From Paragyromitra xinjiangensis (Eukaryota > Ascomycota > Pezizomycetes > Pezizales > Discinaceae), in assembly GCA_038503065.1 (NCBI GenBank), contig JBCAMK010000002.1, positions 558,001-622,000 of the forward strand: a stretch of 64,000 nucleotides of DNA, read 5' to 3'. Below the pieces are notes generated by a model. The model saw only the letters and a program-made list of their open reading frames with translations. It searched no databases and was not told where the DNA came from. Positions within the stretch are counted from its first letter, which is position 1; every line of letters starts with the position of its first letter. Of the stretch, positions 1 through 14,108 are shown piece by piece. Position numbers and translations under genes: made by a program.

Positions 1-3000
1 GTAGGGATGGGTAGGAATGGTGTTTTGCTGTAGCTGGAAGGATTTCAGTTGGTTTTGGTTGTCGTTTTCATCTGGAGGAGTGGGAGGTAGTCGTCGAGTC
101 GTAGAGTCATGCTTCGAGCCGTTGCCACTTGGGAACCCTGCAGGACTGTAATGCTTTTCCGTTACCTCCGCTGAGCCTCGAAACCCCTGGAATAATGATC
201 TTATCCTGCTCGTCATTCTTGATTTGGCTTCTCCTTACGTATAGGCTTTACCGGAACTAACTTTCTATCTGACTCAGAAAAGAACTGATTGCTCGAGACA
301 GATGGAACGGCCTGGCCTTCTTTATACCTTTAAGACTATCCACCAGAAGGCCTGTGAGAATCAAGTGGCATGGAATCCAAGAAAGCTCAAGCCAGATTTC
401 TAAGTGTTACATTTATTCCCAGGAACAGTCGAAATACAAATGATCCGGAACACTGCGGGGCACCGTGGTAAACGATGCAGAACCCACATTAGACCCCCCC
501 CCCCACGAAAGAAAATAACACATTGCGGCTGCATATTGCCAATCCCAATCCCAGGGAGGTATGCTTCAGCAGCCGACTAGACTTTCCCCCAGCGGAAATC
601 CTCCTTCCGTAGTAATTAAGGGTCATTCCAGTCTGGCACTCCATTGCTCAAAGCTGAGAAGGAGATTTGTGACAGGCTCGAAGACCCAAATCGAGCTCCA
701 ATATATAAGACCGGGGTATCTTGAACAGAACCCTAACAAATTGAACGAGTGGTTTTTCACAAGGGAGGGGTGTTCGGACGATGCAGCGGGGTGTCTTGGG
801 TTTGCAAGGCGCTAGCCCAAGAAAAGAATTCGTATTCAACTCTGAGACATACCGCATACACAATTCTCTGCTCATTATTCCTAATTCCAATGTAAAATCC
901 TCGGCCCGCATCCCCCATCTTAGATACTGCACCCCAGATTTAGAATTGATCTAGTATATCTCACCATGCCAAGTTTTCAACCCAGCTAATATTAAAAATA
1001 TGTAGGGTCCATGGGCTGTCTGGTGCCAAATCAAATTCCTAAGATGGCTTCGCATCCAGTACTCGTAAATGAATGATATTTCCGAACTGGCGTGGGTCCA
1101 CATGAAGGTACATACCAGTAGAGTAGCAGAGAATAGTAGCAAGCAGTGAAATTCAGCCAGTTGAGGGAGCACAAAGTGGCCGTGGGCTGCAGTGAAAAGC
1201 GCGTCAACAGAATTCTAGCCAATGGAGCAGCAAAGGCTTGGGTTCTGAGGTCAAGTTAGGTCGGATCTAGGGTAGGGTCAAGTGCTTGAGCTTTCAACCG
1301 TAGTTCTGAGCCTTGAGACTGGTTATGCGGATCAAATGCACCTACATACTGGCCGAAATTGGTTACTCAGTTGACTCAATTTCGCTCCTCGCCTACTATT
1401 CTCCCTACTCTACTGGTATCACCTGTATGCGGACCCAGGCCAGTTCGGAAACGTCATTCAAATACGAGTACTGGGCTTATGGATGTTGAGGCATCAAGAT
1501 CTTCTCGAGATGTTGTTCTCATCTCTGCAGTCTAGCCGTAAGAAAAGGCTTGGTGCCCTCAAATCCCAACAAGATCTCGATGGCGGGAGTTCCCTGTTTT
1601 TCAAATATCTACACAAATATTCAAAAGCCCCCACGCAACAGAATAACGCACACCGGATTAGGTTTCCTAGCAGCATGAGATTGCATCATTGACACCAGAA
1701 TTATGCAGCATCTTCAGACGAAACCAGTACCGTAAGTGTATTAGTCAATGGTAATCAAAATGCTGCTGGAAGACGAGGCTTTTTTACTTCAGCTCAATTC
1801 GAATGAACGTACCTAGCTAGCACGTACTACACATTACTATCAAGTGTGAATAACAACAAACGTCGAACTCGGCCCTCTATAGGCCATAAAGAGTAGATGT
1901 GCATTCGGCGGCCGAAAACACGGCACGGTGTTGGATATGCACCGTACCGGTATGCGTTGTTCCGGGTTGTGCTTCAATACATACAACCTTCTTCCGTCAG
2001 CACGCGCAGAACGCGGCTTCCCTGCCCTGCAAGTATCCACAATCAATAACGGAGATCGGCTTCTTGAAAGCTTTCCCTATCTTAGCTATACCCTAGATAA
2101 TCTGAGCATTTGTTGGATCATTAGACATAACTCGGGACTTTGGAAAAGGGGTAGCGCTGGTTACGAACGTATATACAGGCTATCACCCCAGAACTCGGAA
2201 TTCCTCCCCCATCTGCATCAGGTCATTTCTATCCATAAGCGACCCAGCTTGCTTGCACTAACCCTGGTGTCTCCATGCCCATTGCCACGTATCTACACTC
2301 CTTGCAAAAACCAAGGCTATTGCTGATCGTCGGCGATGAATAATTCGGGAGGAAAGAAACCGGTACCGAAAGGGCGGCTCATATTCGACAATCGAGAACC
2401 TATCAAAACGATGAGACGTGAGACAGTTGCTGCAGCCGCAGGGCCTTGGTAACACCGATATCGCGGGGTAGACAGATCGGAACAACGGGAATTATAGTTT
2501 GGCGGTTCCTCGGAACCTATCGAAGGGCCACGTCGTATTTTGTTTCCTATGTTTCAATCGCTTCCGGCGCTTTACAGCCTCAGAAATAAGGTCAAGTATA
2601 CAATTCTTTTGGAAATTAGGAAAATCTAAACCTCGCCTCACGATGGCCACCCATTCCATTAATTTGAGGAGCGAGGCTGCATGTTTAAAACCACCATTTT
2701 GGCAAAGAGGAGCGAGCATAATGTTGAAATATATGCGAATCTGCCGAACCCCGATCAAACATTGATACGGACGGACAACCATACGGGCAGGACGGTATCA
2801 GTTGCAATCTTCTTCCGGATTTGTAATAGGTATATACCCTCTCCTCTCTCTGATATCTGCCTGCCCGGCAACAGTGCGCCTGACATTACCCTGCAGGGAT
2901 GATATGCCATTGAGAACCCAAGAAGACTACATGTATCCTTACCAAGGCACTGCACGTACTCTCATATTAGGCTTTCACTCCTAAATACTCGGCTTTCTGG

Positions 3001-6000
3001 AACCTCGGCGCAAGTCCCAGCATGTTATCACATACGTTTCATCACAGCGTGTGATTCCAAAGCTCGAGTGATAACCCATGAGTGTCATCGTACCACTAAG
3101 CCAAGCTATTATTAAAGGTCTCCTATAGATCACAGCATGCAAGTAAGCGTCTCAAGTTATTCGAGTACCAATCAACCCCTCACCGGCACTTACCGCTTTT
3201 CGATTTCGATTCCACGCCTGCGAGTTCAGCCTTGATTCTAGAGACAAATCTTCCTGCTGCTGGCCGGACCTAGGTGTTTGAATATGTGAGAAGTCCTCGA
3301 TCCAAGCTAGGATTTGATGCATAGTGCTACTAGAAGACCTCGTTAGCTACCGAATACATAATAAACAAAAACAGCATTCATTATCTCTATGGGATTCTAT
3401 TCGCAGGGCTTAATGACAGAGATCAGCTCTAATCACACTTGAATAAATATATAACAATCCATAGTAACATAATAATCTCTCAGGTCGAAAGCAAGGGATG
3501 TCTCTGGGAAGGATCTGGCGAACAGAATGGCCGCAGATATCCCAAGAAAGGGCTCGTTAGAAATCGTTATCTTCTGCAAGAATAAACGGGCCCAAGCAGA
3601 TACCGCAATTAATCATCCGAACACACGACATGCTTTCGATAGAACCCATACTCATTAGGGTTTGTGCTGCATCCTCTGTAGGCACGCGAGCCTTTCTAAC
3701 CTCCCAAAAGATAAAACATCTTTGTCAGTTTACCTTTTTTTGGGTGTTTTATCTCATTCACAAATCAATATTACAACTAGATACTACATGTAGCAAAGAA
3801 CATACCACAGCCACTTGGTATTTGAGCTACATATATGTGCCTATTCGCATTTATGAAATTGTATTAACGAAGCGTAAGTCGTGCCATTAGTAGTAACGAG
3901 GCACTGTGGGGTACCTTGCCCCAATATAGATAAAATGTATCCATCAACACTTACTATTCACAGCTTTAATGTGGTACTATTCTGTAGTCACGGTCCGATA
4001 TAGGTTTTGTGTTATAAACATGTAGATATGAAGTGGGGGGGGGGGGGGGTGGGGCCCCTGAGCTACCGCACAGCCTCCCCAGGGATATAAACTAAGACTA
4101 AATAATTACGAGAAAAAACCCTCACCACTATCGTATTTCGGGCACAAGTCCCCATGTAGGTCAACTGCTTCCTGAAGTTGTCAACCTCTGCGACGGCGTA
4201 TTCTTCTAGAACGAATTCTCCGGGAAGCTCATAGCCCCAAATTGAAATAAGACCGCACTGCTCTAACCAAGATCCTCTAGGCAAACAGCCCAGAAAGCCC
4301 TCACACCGCGGTTCGTATGAGTTCTAGACTTTTATCTACCCAGATTCCAGTTGAATACAAAAACCCAATATACTAATGCCCTAAGCGAGCTCGAGACCTA
4401 GATGATTCCCAATTGGGATTGAGGTAGGCTTATGCATGTTATTACTACGACACACATGAGCTTTATGCTGCTCGCTAGAGCTCACAGCTCTGCCCATTTG
4501 GTATCCCCCGAATCCGGTCCGTCATATACTCATCTCGCTCTTATCAGTGGGTCTCTTCATCTGCCCCAGTACAGCTGTTAGTGTGCTATGTTGGATCACG
4601 AAACATCACCCAGCTATGCTAGGGTCAAGTATTAACCAGGTCGAGTCGGCCTCCTCACGAGCCGAGACTATCTGAATCTAGACTATCGATTCCGCCTAAG
4701 TCTAAAGCTATTTCTACCGTAGATCCCAGCTCTGCTAGTACATAAGCGGAGACCACGCCACCTATGGTGTGAAAATAGTTCAGGCAGTTGATCCATACTC
4801 AGGCAGCCCATCAGTGTTCTCTGCCTTAACTAAGGCCCTCTTCCCTAAACTCGGTCCTAGAAAAAAGTGACGAGGTGTATTGGATAGCATCCTGGTTAAT
4901 TGCATTCGCCGACATGCACGTTTAGTAGTACGAAAAGAGCGCCTTAGTACAACGTTAACATTACACATACCCTAGCTGCATTCCACAAGAATTCAAAGGA
5001 AGGGTCATAGTATGGCACTCAGGATACATATTTTGAAACGAAGTACCATTGCCTGCCTGCCTAATCACGTATGTGCAGATTACACAGTGTACGCGGCGAA
5101 TCCATATCTTTTTTCAGCATCTTTACATGTAGTTTAATACACAGAAAGAAAGCGGCTCCTCGAGTTTACAGGCCCTATATGAATCACTAGAACCAACATA
5201 TTTATTAGAGAAATACCTGCCATCAAAATCTCCATCGAGCTTATGGAAACCTGATCATCAATCGTAGAGAAGGATGACTATACGCGTTGATCCGAAATCA
5301 TCAACAATCACTCGATAGCGGGGGAAAGCTATTAGGTACGCCCCTCAGTAAGCGCCAGAAGTGATTGAAACTCTAAAAAAGTTCAGCACCCATTCCGTTA
5401 TGTGGACTCAAAACTTTTTCTCTTATTGAGACAAAATTTATGTAAAAATCGTAGAGTCGCCTAGGCCCTTCATTAAACCTTACTTCCCTTACTCATTCCT
5501 TCGCTGTAAGGCACTACCGGTATCATTATCACCTACTATCACTACAAACATATGAGGATCAACGCGCCCAACGATCCTTTCCCCCTCATTCATCCCGATT
5601 TTCACACCCTATTAACAGTCTATGAATCTCCTTGGCTACTGTGCATGAGTTGCTTTACGGTGGTTGCCGTAACGGCTGCGCTAGCAGTTTCCAATAGATA
5701 GCTCAAAACAAAAACAAAAAGCTGAACATGCCTCCGCTCTTGCTGCGTCCGCCGATACTCCGCATGCGTATACTAATTTCTCAACTACCCCCACACTATG
5801 TGCTCGCTCACAGTGAAAAGTTCACCAGCAGGACCACATGGCTAAACCCAGCTTCATACCATTATGCCTACCTTTTCGCATCGAATCCACTTGAAATGCA
5901 AATGAATGGATACCACAACAGGTAATGTATGTCCAAAAGGTGCATCATCCGCGGGTCCTCCTATTAGCCAACCCTCTCTTTTCCTCTTTCCCCGTTGGCA

Positions 6001-9000
6001 CCCATCCTTCCCTTTAGCAGTTGGGGGAACACACGCTACCCTTGGTTTGCGATAACCTTCATTTAGTATGGCATCTCTGAGATACATGAGGTGGGTAACC
6101 TCCTACTTCTCCCCCTACTTCTTCCTTACCAAATAATATACACAAAGTTGTGCCATCACCCTGACGGAGCCGCGGTCCTCAATGGAAGTTTCACCAGAAC
6201 CAGCAGCCTGTTTCTCTTATAAAGAATCTTTCTATCTATATAACCTCTTTCCCTTCTTTCGCCTACCGCCGCCGCCGTCAATGCAGTGATGCTCCGCAAC
6301 TACCCTAATATACGTGCGGGCTGCATGGCTATTGCAACTTCGGTACTTTCTATAGTGCTGTCCTCACTAGGGAGGTCATTGATGACTACGAGCCACTGAC
6401 TGGCGGGGAAATTGACAGAGCGCTTTTGAACGACCACGGTGTCGATCAAATGCCGTCCTGAGCTTCTCCCAACACACCAAATGAGATTCTAGACTTTGCC
6501 AGACAACAGGAAAAAGAACCTTGGATAAGAAAGTTCTCTAACGGAGCGGCTAGATTCTCTAATATAAAGTCTCTTTTATGGGCGAAGGTGATGATGACAC
6601 TGGTAAGGTGGAGAATGAAGCTGGCGTAGAGGCTTTTTTTAGATGTTGAAAAGGTTGATTTTAGTAAGAAAGCTCACGGAGAGGATTAGTAGTGGTCCAG
6701 ACAAGGATGAGTATAGAGTATGTGGATGGACTTCAGAAGCATAGGAGAACGATTGCCGGAGTCCTTGATATTTTTCATGCAGGGAGGCAGGAGTACCTCT
6801 GAGGTGACTCGTAGACCATCACTCGACCGTTTCACGCGAAGAAACACTTTCACAAGGTGTTACTCCCAGGATAAGTGTGTGTTCGAGCATAGTGGATGCC
6901 CTAGGGCCCATATATTCTAGACCTAGAACACTATAGCATAAATATCGTTAGTGTTTCCCTCCTCCCTAAGACCAGCAGAGATCCCACAGCAGACATTTTT
7001 TAATATAAATTATATTACCCAGTAAGGCGGCTGCTCCACTAACTTTTGAGTGGCTAGATGATTAAAAAAGGGTTATTAGGGTGATGATAAGATACTTCTT
7101 AGGGGGAGAAAACCACCGTTTTGCTTCCATTAGAGAACGTATGTATTGAAGAAATAGCGCCACCCCCCTATAGCTAGCGGCTAACAGTGCTTTAGCCCTT
7201 AACGCATCACGACGATTATCTATTGTAAACTGAGCTACGAAAATATTTTTTCCGCGGCGTGACTAGAGTGATAGGTACTATCCCTTACGCTGGTACTCCG
7301 ATGCCGCCAACATTTATCCGAAGTTTCGGAGCGGAAGGGGGTGGCTTATCTGGGGCAGGTATGTATTATTCTTCACTTACTTCCTAGGACTACCTATGTA
7401 TTCCTCAGAAATTCACCGCACAGCCCCAAATGCTGGTCGTTATTTTAACCCCCACGAAAGCTAGCAGTGTTACCAGCGTAAGGGATAAGTAAATCACCCC
7501 TATTTAGTAAACCCTAGGTTCGTTCACGAGGGGCTTCTTTTAGCAAGCCAAGCGAACACCGCAGGATAATCTGTTTGAGGCAATGTTTCAGCTGGATTGG
7601 AGATTGTGAGATGCAGAGTACAGAGTGCTCGGCTTCCTGTTTTTGCGATAAAAAGCGAGATAAGCCCCGCTATTCACCCAATCAACATGTAGCATCCTAT
7701 TCTTGCCGCTGAAATCACCATCGTGATGTCAGTTTTACGTCCAAGCGTCACTCACTTATTGGGGGTTATATCAAGAACTTATCAGTAACGACTTGTCAGT
7801 GATATTAGGACGAGTTTGGGACAAATTCTTGGCAATGGGTTAGGGCTGACAAAACTACTTCCTAAACATCACAAAACGGGAGCAACATTTAAGAACACCT
7901 GAGCTCCATTCGATCATTCGTTCTTATAAATACTGTCTCTTATACCCTTTACTGAGAGAGGTTAGGGATGCTTGAGGCACCTACTACGCTAACCTCAAGA
8001 TCCCTCGAGTTTTATACCAATACATATCCAATTACAGACCTTCGTACTAATATTTTTTACTGATAGTAACGCTAAAGCGTCTTTAACCAACTTAGTGCAA
8101 CCCTAAACTCAAGAAATTACACATACCAAACATAAGAACTGAGTATCGTTTCACGAGATGAAAACGTGACGAGCCGGTTAATAAGCCATACTTTTGTGGC
8201 GCCAGCTGACCAACCCAGTATATCATCACCTATGTCCACGTGGTCACAACCCAAATACTCTACAACATCATTCTGGGTTCAAGACATGTGGGATCGCTCA
8301 CATGTGTAGTCATGGGCACAAAAACATGTCCGCGCCTAAATCAATAAGTGGGATCATTACTTTTCCACCGAGAGCTGTATCAGAGGGTTTGGAACTGCAG
8401 CCATCAGAGTAGCAACTCACTCATCTTATTATCACGAAGGGATAGTTTTTAAAGTTGACGATAGATTAAGGATTGTAGATCCACGAGGGCATCGATTTAA
8501 TTGTACCTCTACAGTACCTGTTTTCTGATATATAATTTTCTCGGATGCTACGGCATCCTTTCGATCGCTAAGAGTTAGTCGTTGAAAGTTAATCGTATTC
8601 GACAAACTGCATGATATATAAAAACGGAGTCGGTACCCGCTTTTACCTTCTTGTTTTGTAATTTTCTGACGCAAGGAAATGCAGAAAGTGCTGCACATCG
8701 TAAATGCACTATACATGCAAAGTAGATTACAGCCCGAACATCATCGGTTTGTGCAGAATGAACATGGGAAACTTGCATTATTATAGTCTATCTGTTCGAA
8801 GTGTTTAGCCGTCAACATTTGGAGGAGCTCTGTTATTCAGATATGGGACACTATAGAGGCAGGGCCTTTGGATAAACAGATACTTCAGATAGTCAAGGGA
8901 ATCATTTCAGACCCGCTTTTTGTTCCAGAGAAAATTTCTATAGTTCACAATTGATCAGTAGTTCACACCCAGGCTAAAATGCGCCAAGGCCTCCCCATTA

Positions 9001-10600
9001 TTAACGAATATTTGGTAACGGGATGCACCACAAGATCTAAGTTATTCCTACTGGCGAGTCCTCTCTGCTGATTGGACGTTGCAAGAAGAGCTAGAAAACA
9101 AACTACCGGTACTTTCCAACTCTTCATGCAGGTATCCTACGTCAACTGCCAAGCACACAGTTAAACAGACATCTTCAACACGATCAATTGATACCAAACA
9201 CTAAACAAGTCAACGGCGCAAAAAAGTAGACACTAAAGACTATTCTCTAAGGATGTGCTTTCCAGTGGCTTTCCGACATTTTTTGCAGCAACGTCGAGCA
9301 ACATCATACTCCGCCTCCACGTTCCCCCAAAAGTCACCGTCACCATCTAGTGGTATGTATGAAAATCCCCCATAATCACCTGCCAATTACTGCCTAGTAG
9401 ATTCCTTCGCCTTACCTGAAATAACGTTTATGTACCACAAGTACTCATAGAGACACCACGAGTAGATCAAGGTTTAGGATGTAGACCTCGTCGCCACTGT
9501 TACCAGCAGGCTCACGCCAGAGTCGGCTATCAAATAACTTTTGACCTTCATAAGATAAGAGGCCGGGTTGGGTTGAACCTTCGCGATTCCAGTACTCCAA
9601 GTAACATTCGATTATTTTCGGCGGGTTTTTCCGGCCTCGTATCTTCCAAGCAACCGTCTGAAAGATAACTTTCGTGGCGCTCGATCTCGCCTCCTTCTGC
9701 CATCGAGGAAACAAGTTAGCTTCTGTTCCAACTCCCGAGCGTATCTTGGCTAGTAATCTCTGCCCTATTAGGTCCCGTACAGAGATCGCTCATTCTGTCT
9801 GTCTGCGAAAACAAATGAAATCTCTGAAGAGATTAGGAGGTGCCATCGATTTTTTGAGGAGAGAAACCCCCCACATGTCGATGTACCTATATATACGGTC
9901 TGCCACATGACTAAGTCACCAACCCTAATCCCACCCATTCGTACCCGCACCATCCTGTTTAATAGACCCTTTGCGCTGTAAGGGCCAAAAGGTAAAGATT
10001 TCCTCTTAAAATCGCAAAAATCTCCGAACCGGAAAACCTAGCCTTTCTAAGCTTTTTATTTACCTAATAGTACCTGCATTTCTCCTGTGCCTGCTCGAAA
10101 CAGGTGCCGGTACTATCGTCTACAGTTATATAATTTGTTGTTACACGATCGGATTAATATCCCCGGGTTGCCGGGTAAAGTAAAAGTTGCCACATTTGGA
10201 CGAAATTGGGTGTAAGGCTGGTAACCTGCCGATTGATTACTCTTGTTTCGCCCACAACACTGAATGCTGGGGAAATACCGAAAAGCCATCTCATCCTGGC
10301 GCGCAAAACGGCATGAAGTCGGAAGGCGTGGAGGTAGGACTGACAAATCCAATACGGGCACTACCCCACACTATTCCAGATTGGATGTCCGGTTCCGTTT
10401 CCGCGCTGCCGTGGCGGTCAACTGAACCCGGATGTCGCCGGGGGGGGGGAGCAGAATTCAAACTCGAGTAGCGGGGGAGGTAGGCAACAAAGGAAGTTGG
10501 GTTCTCCTTCGCTTCATCCGTTTCTTTTTTGTTCGGCGCTGAGTGCCTATTGCTTTCCTTCTTTACTGTCTCTCGCTACACGCTTGCGCAAGAAGTCACG
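1..10600. other. Gene-poor degenerate intergenic region
   Basis: No reading frame here resembles a known protein. The longest open stretch is about 130 codons and stops are dense in all six frames. The DNA is TA-rich with scattered homopolymers: a C11 run at 494-504 and a G15 run at 4035-4049. An open minus-strand stretch at 4063-4284 reads like ordinary protein but matches nothing I recognise. This is what a heavily mutated repeat region of a filamentous ascomycete looks like, but I could not identify an element, terminal repeats or transposase motifs. Whether it was mutated by RIP cannot be judged by eye. Confidence 0.6.
4035..4049 (+). repeat. Poly-G tract (G15)
   Basis: Fifteen consecutive G are followed by T and four more G, then CCCC. 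The run is very long for otherwise AT-leaning DNA. It could be a simple repeat, a quadruplex-prone site or an assembly-sensitive homopolymer. Shorter runs lie at 494-504 (C11) and 10440-10449 (G10). Confidence 0.8.
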
Positions 10601-10904
10601 ATAGACGAGCGATAAAAACCGTTTTTGGGGGAACTATTTGAGCCTGATCCTGCTTGATCTAATCTTTCTGCCGTCCACATTTGTTTTTCATCCTCACCCC
10701 GCCGTACCCGCAGACAGGCCAGCAGTCAAGGTATGTTACCCTAAGGCTTCTCCCCCACTAAGCATACGCCGCGCACTTCAAACCCCCCTAGCCCTCTTCT
10801 CAATCATTACTCAGCTCACGAACCACCTGTTCATCAAGTCAACAACAACTTCAAGAATCATCCATCCTCACTCAGAGTGCAACCTGCCATCAAACCCAGC
10901 TACA

Positions 10905-11879
10905 ATGTCGAGCAGCTATACACCTGGCCATATCTTCAACTATCTGAACGTCATACCGCGCGATGAGGCCTCGTACGAAGACACTTTTGATCCCAACGAT
11001 CTCTCACAATACACCGAGGCCAAATTCTTCGACTTCGATATGGGACAGCCGGTGGACGATATCGCATCGAAGAAGGATACCAACATGAGAGGCGCTGAGC
11101 CTGCTATTGCTTCTATCGACTTAGGATTAAAGGGAGGAGCGATGGATTTCATCGGTATGGCATTCACTTGTTCGTTTTTTCCCTTTCCCTTTCGTCAAAG
11201 AAAAACGCCCAGCGGTTCGTCGCATGGCAACCCCGCGCAGCGAACCCCCACATCACGGGAGGGTCACATTATTACCCCAGCATCTCCCACATTTCAATTG
11301 CATCTATACCCGAGCTGCTTTCTTGGCTTTGAGGCTTGGAGGCTTTCAGTCGACTAATCCTTCAGGCCTGTAGATTTCGACAACTTCGACTTTCAGACAT
11401 TTGGTGGTGGGCCAAATGAAGTCCCGGTTCTTTCCCCTGCAGCCATAGTGGGCCTTCCCGCTATGACCCCGATCCCATCTAGCATTTCTTCCGCCTCTTC
11501 TTCTCCTGTTCCTTTCTCGCCCGGCCCCATAAGAGGCTCTAAGCGGAGGGCCTCACAGGAACCATCGGTGCAACCCGATAGCTTCGAGGAAGCCTCACGT
11601 CTCGCTGCCGAGGAAGACAAGCGGCGTCGCAACACGGCTGCATCGGCACGTTTCCGTGTGAAGAAGAAGCAGCGAGAACAGGCCCTCGAACGCACAACCA
11701 AGGAAATGTCCGATAAGTGTTCGGCGTTGGAGCAACGCATCAGCCAACTAGAGATGGAGAACAAATGGCTAAAGAACCTCATTACCGAGAAGAACAATGC
11801 CGAGGATGCAAGCGAGGAGCTGGCGGCGAGGTATTCGGCAGCCGTTGCGAATGGGGATGTTTTTATGGACAGCGAATAG
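10905..11879 (+). CDS. bZIP transcription factor, Cys-3/MetR type
   Basis: Predicted 251-aa nuclear DNA-binding protein. Exons are 10905-11154 and 11374-11879; the 219-nt intron starts GTATGG and ends TAG, and the nearer AG at 11365 would cause an immediate stop. The basic region near residues 160-185 carries RRRNTAASARFRVKKKQREQ, the form found in the Cys-3/MetR sulfur-assimilation activators rather than in Gcn4/Cpc-1. A short heptad zipper follows. The N-terminal half is acidic and aromatic, as in an activation domain. The frame is open for another 267 nt upstream without an ATG, so the first ATG at 10905 is the likely start. By family analogy it would activate sulfate, cysteine and methionine uptake genes. 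The bZIP call is firm; the sulfur role is inferred from the basic region. Confidence 0.85.
11155..11373 (+). other. Intron of the bZIP gene
   Basis: Phase-1 intron. Splicing to the AG at 11365 gives a stop within three codons, whereas the TAG ending at 11373 keeps the frame and continues with acidic-aromatic sequence. A CTAAT branch-like site lies about 20 nt upstream of the acceptor. Confidence 0.7.
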
Positions 11880-12665
11880 TTGGACAGTGTGCTTTTTTTC
11901 CTTACTGGACCGGGTCTTTCTGGCAAAAGGTGGGATGGGGGACTGTGGAGTTGATGGAGGTTGTTTTGATATTCTTTTTCTTTCTTTTTTTCTTCTTTCC
12001 TTTGAGGCCTTTTCCTATTCGCTGGCTTTTGACAGCCCTTCTTTTGATTTGTTGACAACTTATATTGGCGATGTGGTGCAGACGACAAATGTTGTTTATG
12101 TCTCGATGTAATGTTTGAGGATTTAAGTTTCGCGTAAGTAAGATGAACAACATTAAGAAAGCAAAGAAAGACCGAATGATGATTATTGCTGGTGAATTTT
12201 GCAAAACCTGTGATGCAAAGCACGCTCAGTAGCGGGAAGGTGCTGCAGAGAATTTTAACGTTAGTGGGGGGAAAACATTGGATGGAGGCTCCAATGGGCA
12301 GAAGCATCCTGTTTCGGATTGATAAGGATGTTGTTGACCGGGTTGGGTGGGTGGTGGGTGGTGGTGGGGGTGAAGTCTCTGCCATCTCGCGACGGACGGG
12401 CCAGTTCCAAATGGAAGACCGAGACCACAACCAGGTTTGGAGGCTAGCCCTGGGAATAAAATAATAATGGTGATGCAGGGCATCTCACTACCACCATAAA
12501 GTAAACTTGATGGAGATAATCTACCCAGAGAGCTTCTGTTGACGCCAAAGCCTAAACATAAACAGCCCTGGGTCTCAATCCCTAATAAAGTCAACCCACC
12601 AGTCACCTCGCGAAAACGAAACAAAACAAAAAAAAAAAAAGCCCTCGCCAAAAACTCTACTCGCA
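11880..12665. other. Intergenic: bZIP 3' end and BCD1 promoter
   Basis: No gene is supported here. The first half is T-rich with an ATTCTTTTTCTTTC run, which fits a 3' UTR. The last 80 nt before BCD1 contain an A13 run (12627-12639) and CA-rich leader sequence. Confidence 0.5.
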
Positions 12666-14108
12666 ATGTCCACCAACCTTGATCACTCCCCAATCACACC
12701 AACAACTGACACGACTCTTCTTTCTGACCTTTGTCCCTTCTGCAACGAGTCTCCTCCTAAATACCGTTGTCCTGCTTGCGACGCTCGTACTTGCAGCCTC
12801 AAATGCTCCAAGCGCCACAAAGCATACAAACAATGCAGTGGCACACGCGATCCTACCGCCTACATTAAACGATCTAAGCTGGCGACTCCGACAGCGTTGA
12901 ACCGTGATTTCAACTTTTTGACCGGTGTGGAGAGGGCGGTGACGGGGGGTCCTGAGATACTAAAAGAGGATGACGACGAGCAAGAAAGGGGAAAAAATGC
13001 GGAGCAGAAAAAGAAACAGGCGACGCAGACTAGAGAGGCGTGGATTGACAGGAGTGGGGTGGTGGTGAAGCGGGCCCCCCAGGGGATGAAGCGGAGCAGC
13101 GAGAATAGGACCGATGTTGTCAAGTATGCATATGGCACGCCATTTCTTTGTGTTCCGTGGGCTGACGGGCGTGATAGGACGAAGAAGGCGCGGTTGCTGC
13201 ATTGGACTGTCGAGTGGATATTATGCGATGAGGGGAACAAGAGGATTCTGGATGACCGGTGTGACTGGCCCTGAATGTTCGATCGAGCTTTTTTTTTATG
13301 ATTATGTTCGTGCTGATCGATGGACAGCGTTATGGAGAGTTCGAAGCTTACGAGTGCGTTTTTCCACCCAAATAATCGCGAATCGCGCAAGAAGTCGAAG
13401 CCAGAAATGTCGAAAACTAGGTTCTATCTCAAGAAAGTAGGGACACCAGCCAACAGTCCTGCACTGATACCCCTGAATTCCGTTGCGGAGTTGAGGGATT
13501 GTATCAGAGGGAGGACAGTAGAGGAGTACCCGACCATTTACGTTACTGCGAGAGAAGAGCATCCAGAGGGCTTTGAGATAGACCAGAGTATCGCGGCTGA
13601 TGCTAAAGGAAAGCTGGAAGTACTAGAGGAGACTGGTACAGATAATGCTGTGAATCTAGAGAAGCTGGAGGAGCTTGTGGCAGGAGATTTCCAACAGAAA
13701 TCCGAAGAACTCGGACAAAACATGGCGGCAGAGACTGGGAAGAAGGTAGAGGTATCAGATTTGAAAGCAGAAATTATTTCTGGTGGCAGAGCTACGATTA
13801 AAGAGAGAGATATTTCGGTGCAACATGTTGATGATAATACTACGACCAGTAGTGGGGGCCTGGCAGAGCAGCTCTTGCCCAATCAGGAAAGGATCGGACG
13901 CTCTTGCGAAGACGCAACTGAGGTTGAGGAGGAGCTCCTCCAGAGAGCGCTCCTCGAACTTATTGGGGCTAATGGGGTTGGTGTGGAAGCTGGGGGAGAT
14001 TTGTTGGAGAGGCCGAATAATGATGAGAGCCCTGCCGAATGTGGAACTGAAACTCGGGGGGCTGCCGGTAGCGGGACAGATGACACCCGAGAAGGAAGTG
14101 AAACTTAG
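12666..14108 (+). CDS. BCD1: Box C/D snoRNA protein 1 (HIT zinc finger)
   Basis: Predicted 457-aa nuclear/nucleolar factor for assembling box C/D snoRNPs. Exons are 12666-13258 and 13328-14108, with a 69-nt intron. The zf-HIT domain is near residues 22-60: CPFCN, then CPACDARTCSLKCS, ending in an H..C pair (RHKAYKQC). A central block (VEWILCD) and a block after the splice (TRFYLKKVG, then EYPTIYVT) match the conserved C-terminal half of the Bcd1 family. The last 170 residues are acidic and low-complexity, longer than in yeast Bcd1. The intron is needed: without it the frame stops at a TGA just after the zinc-finger exon, while splicing joins LDD to RVMESSKLT in frame. Confidence 0.9.
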
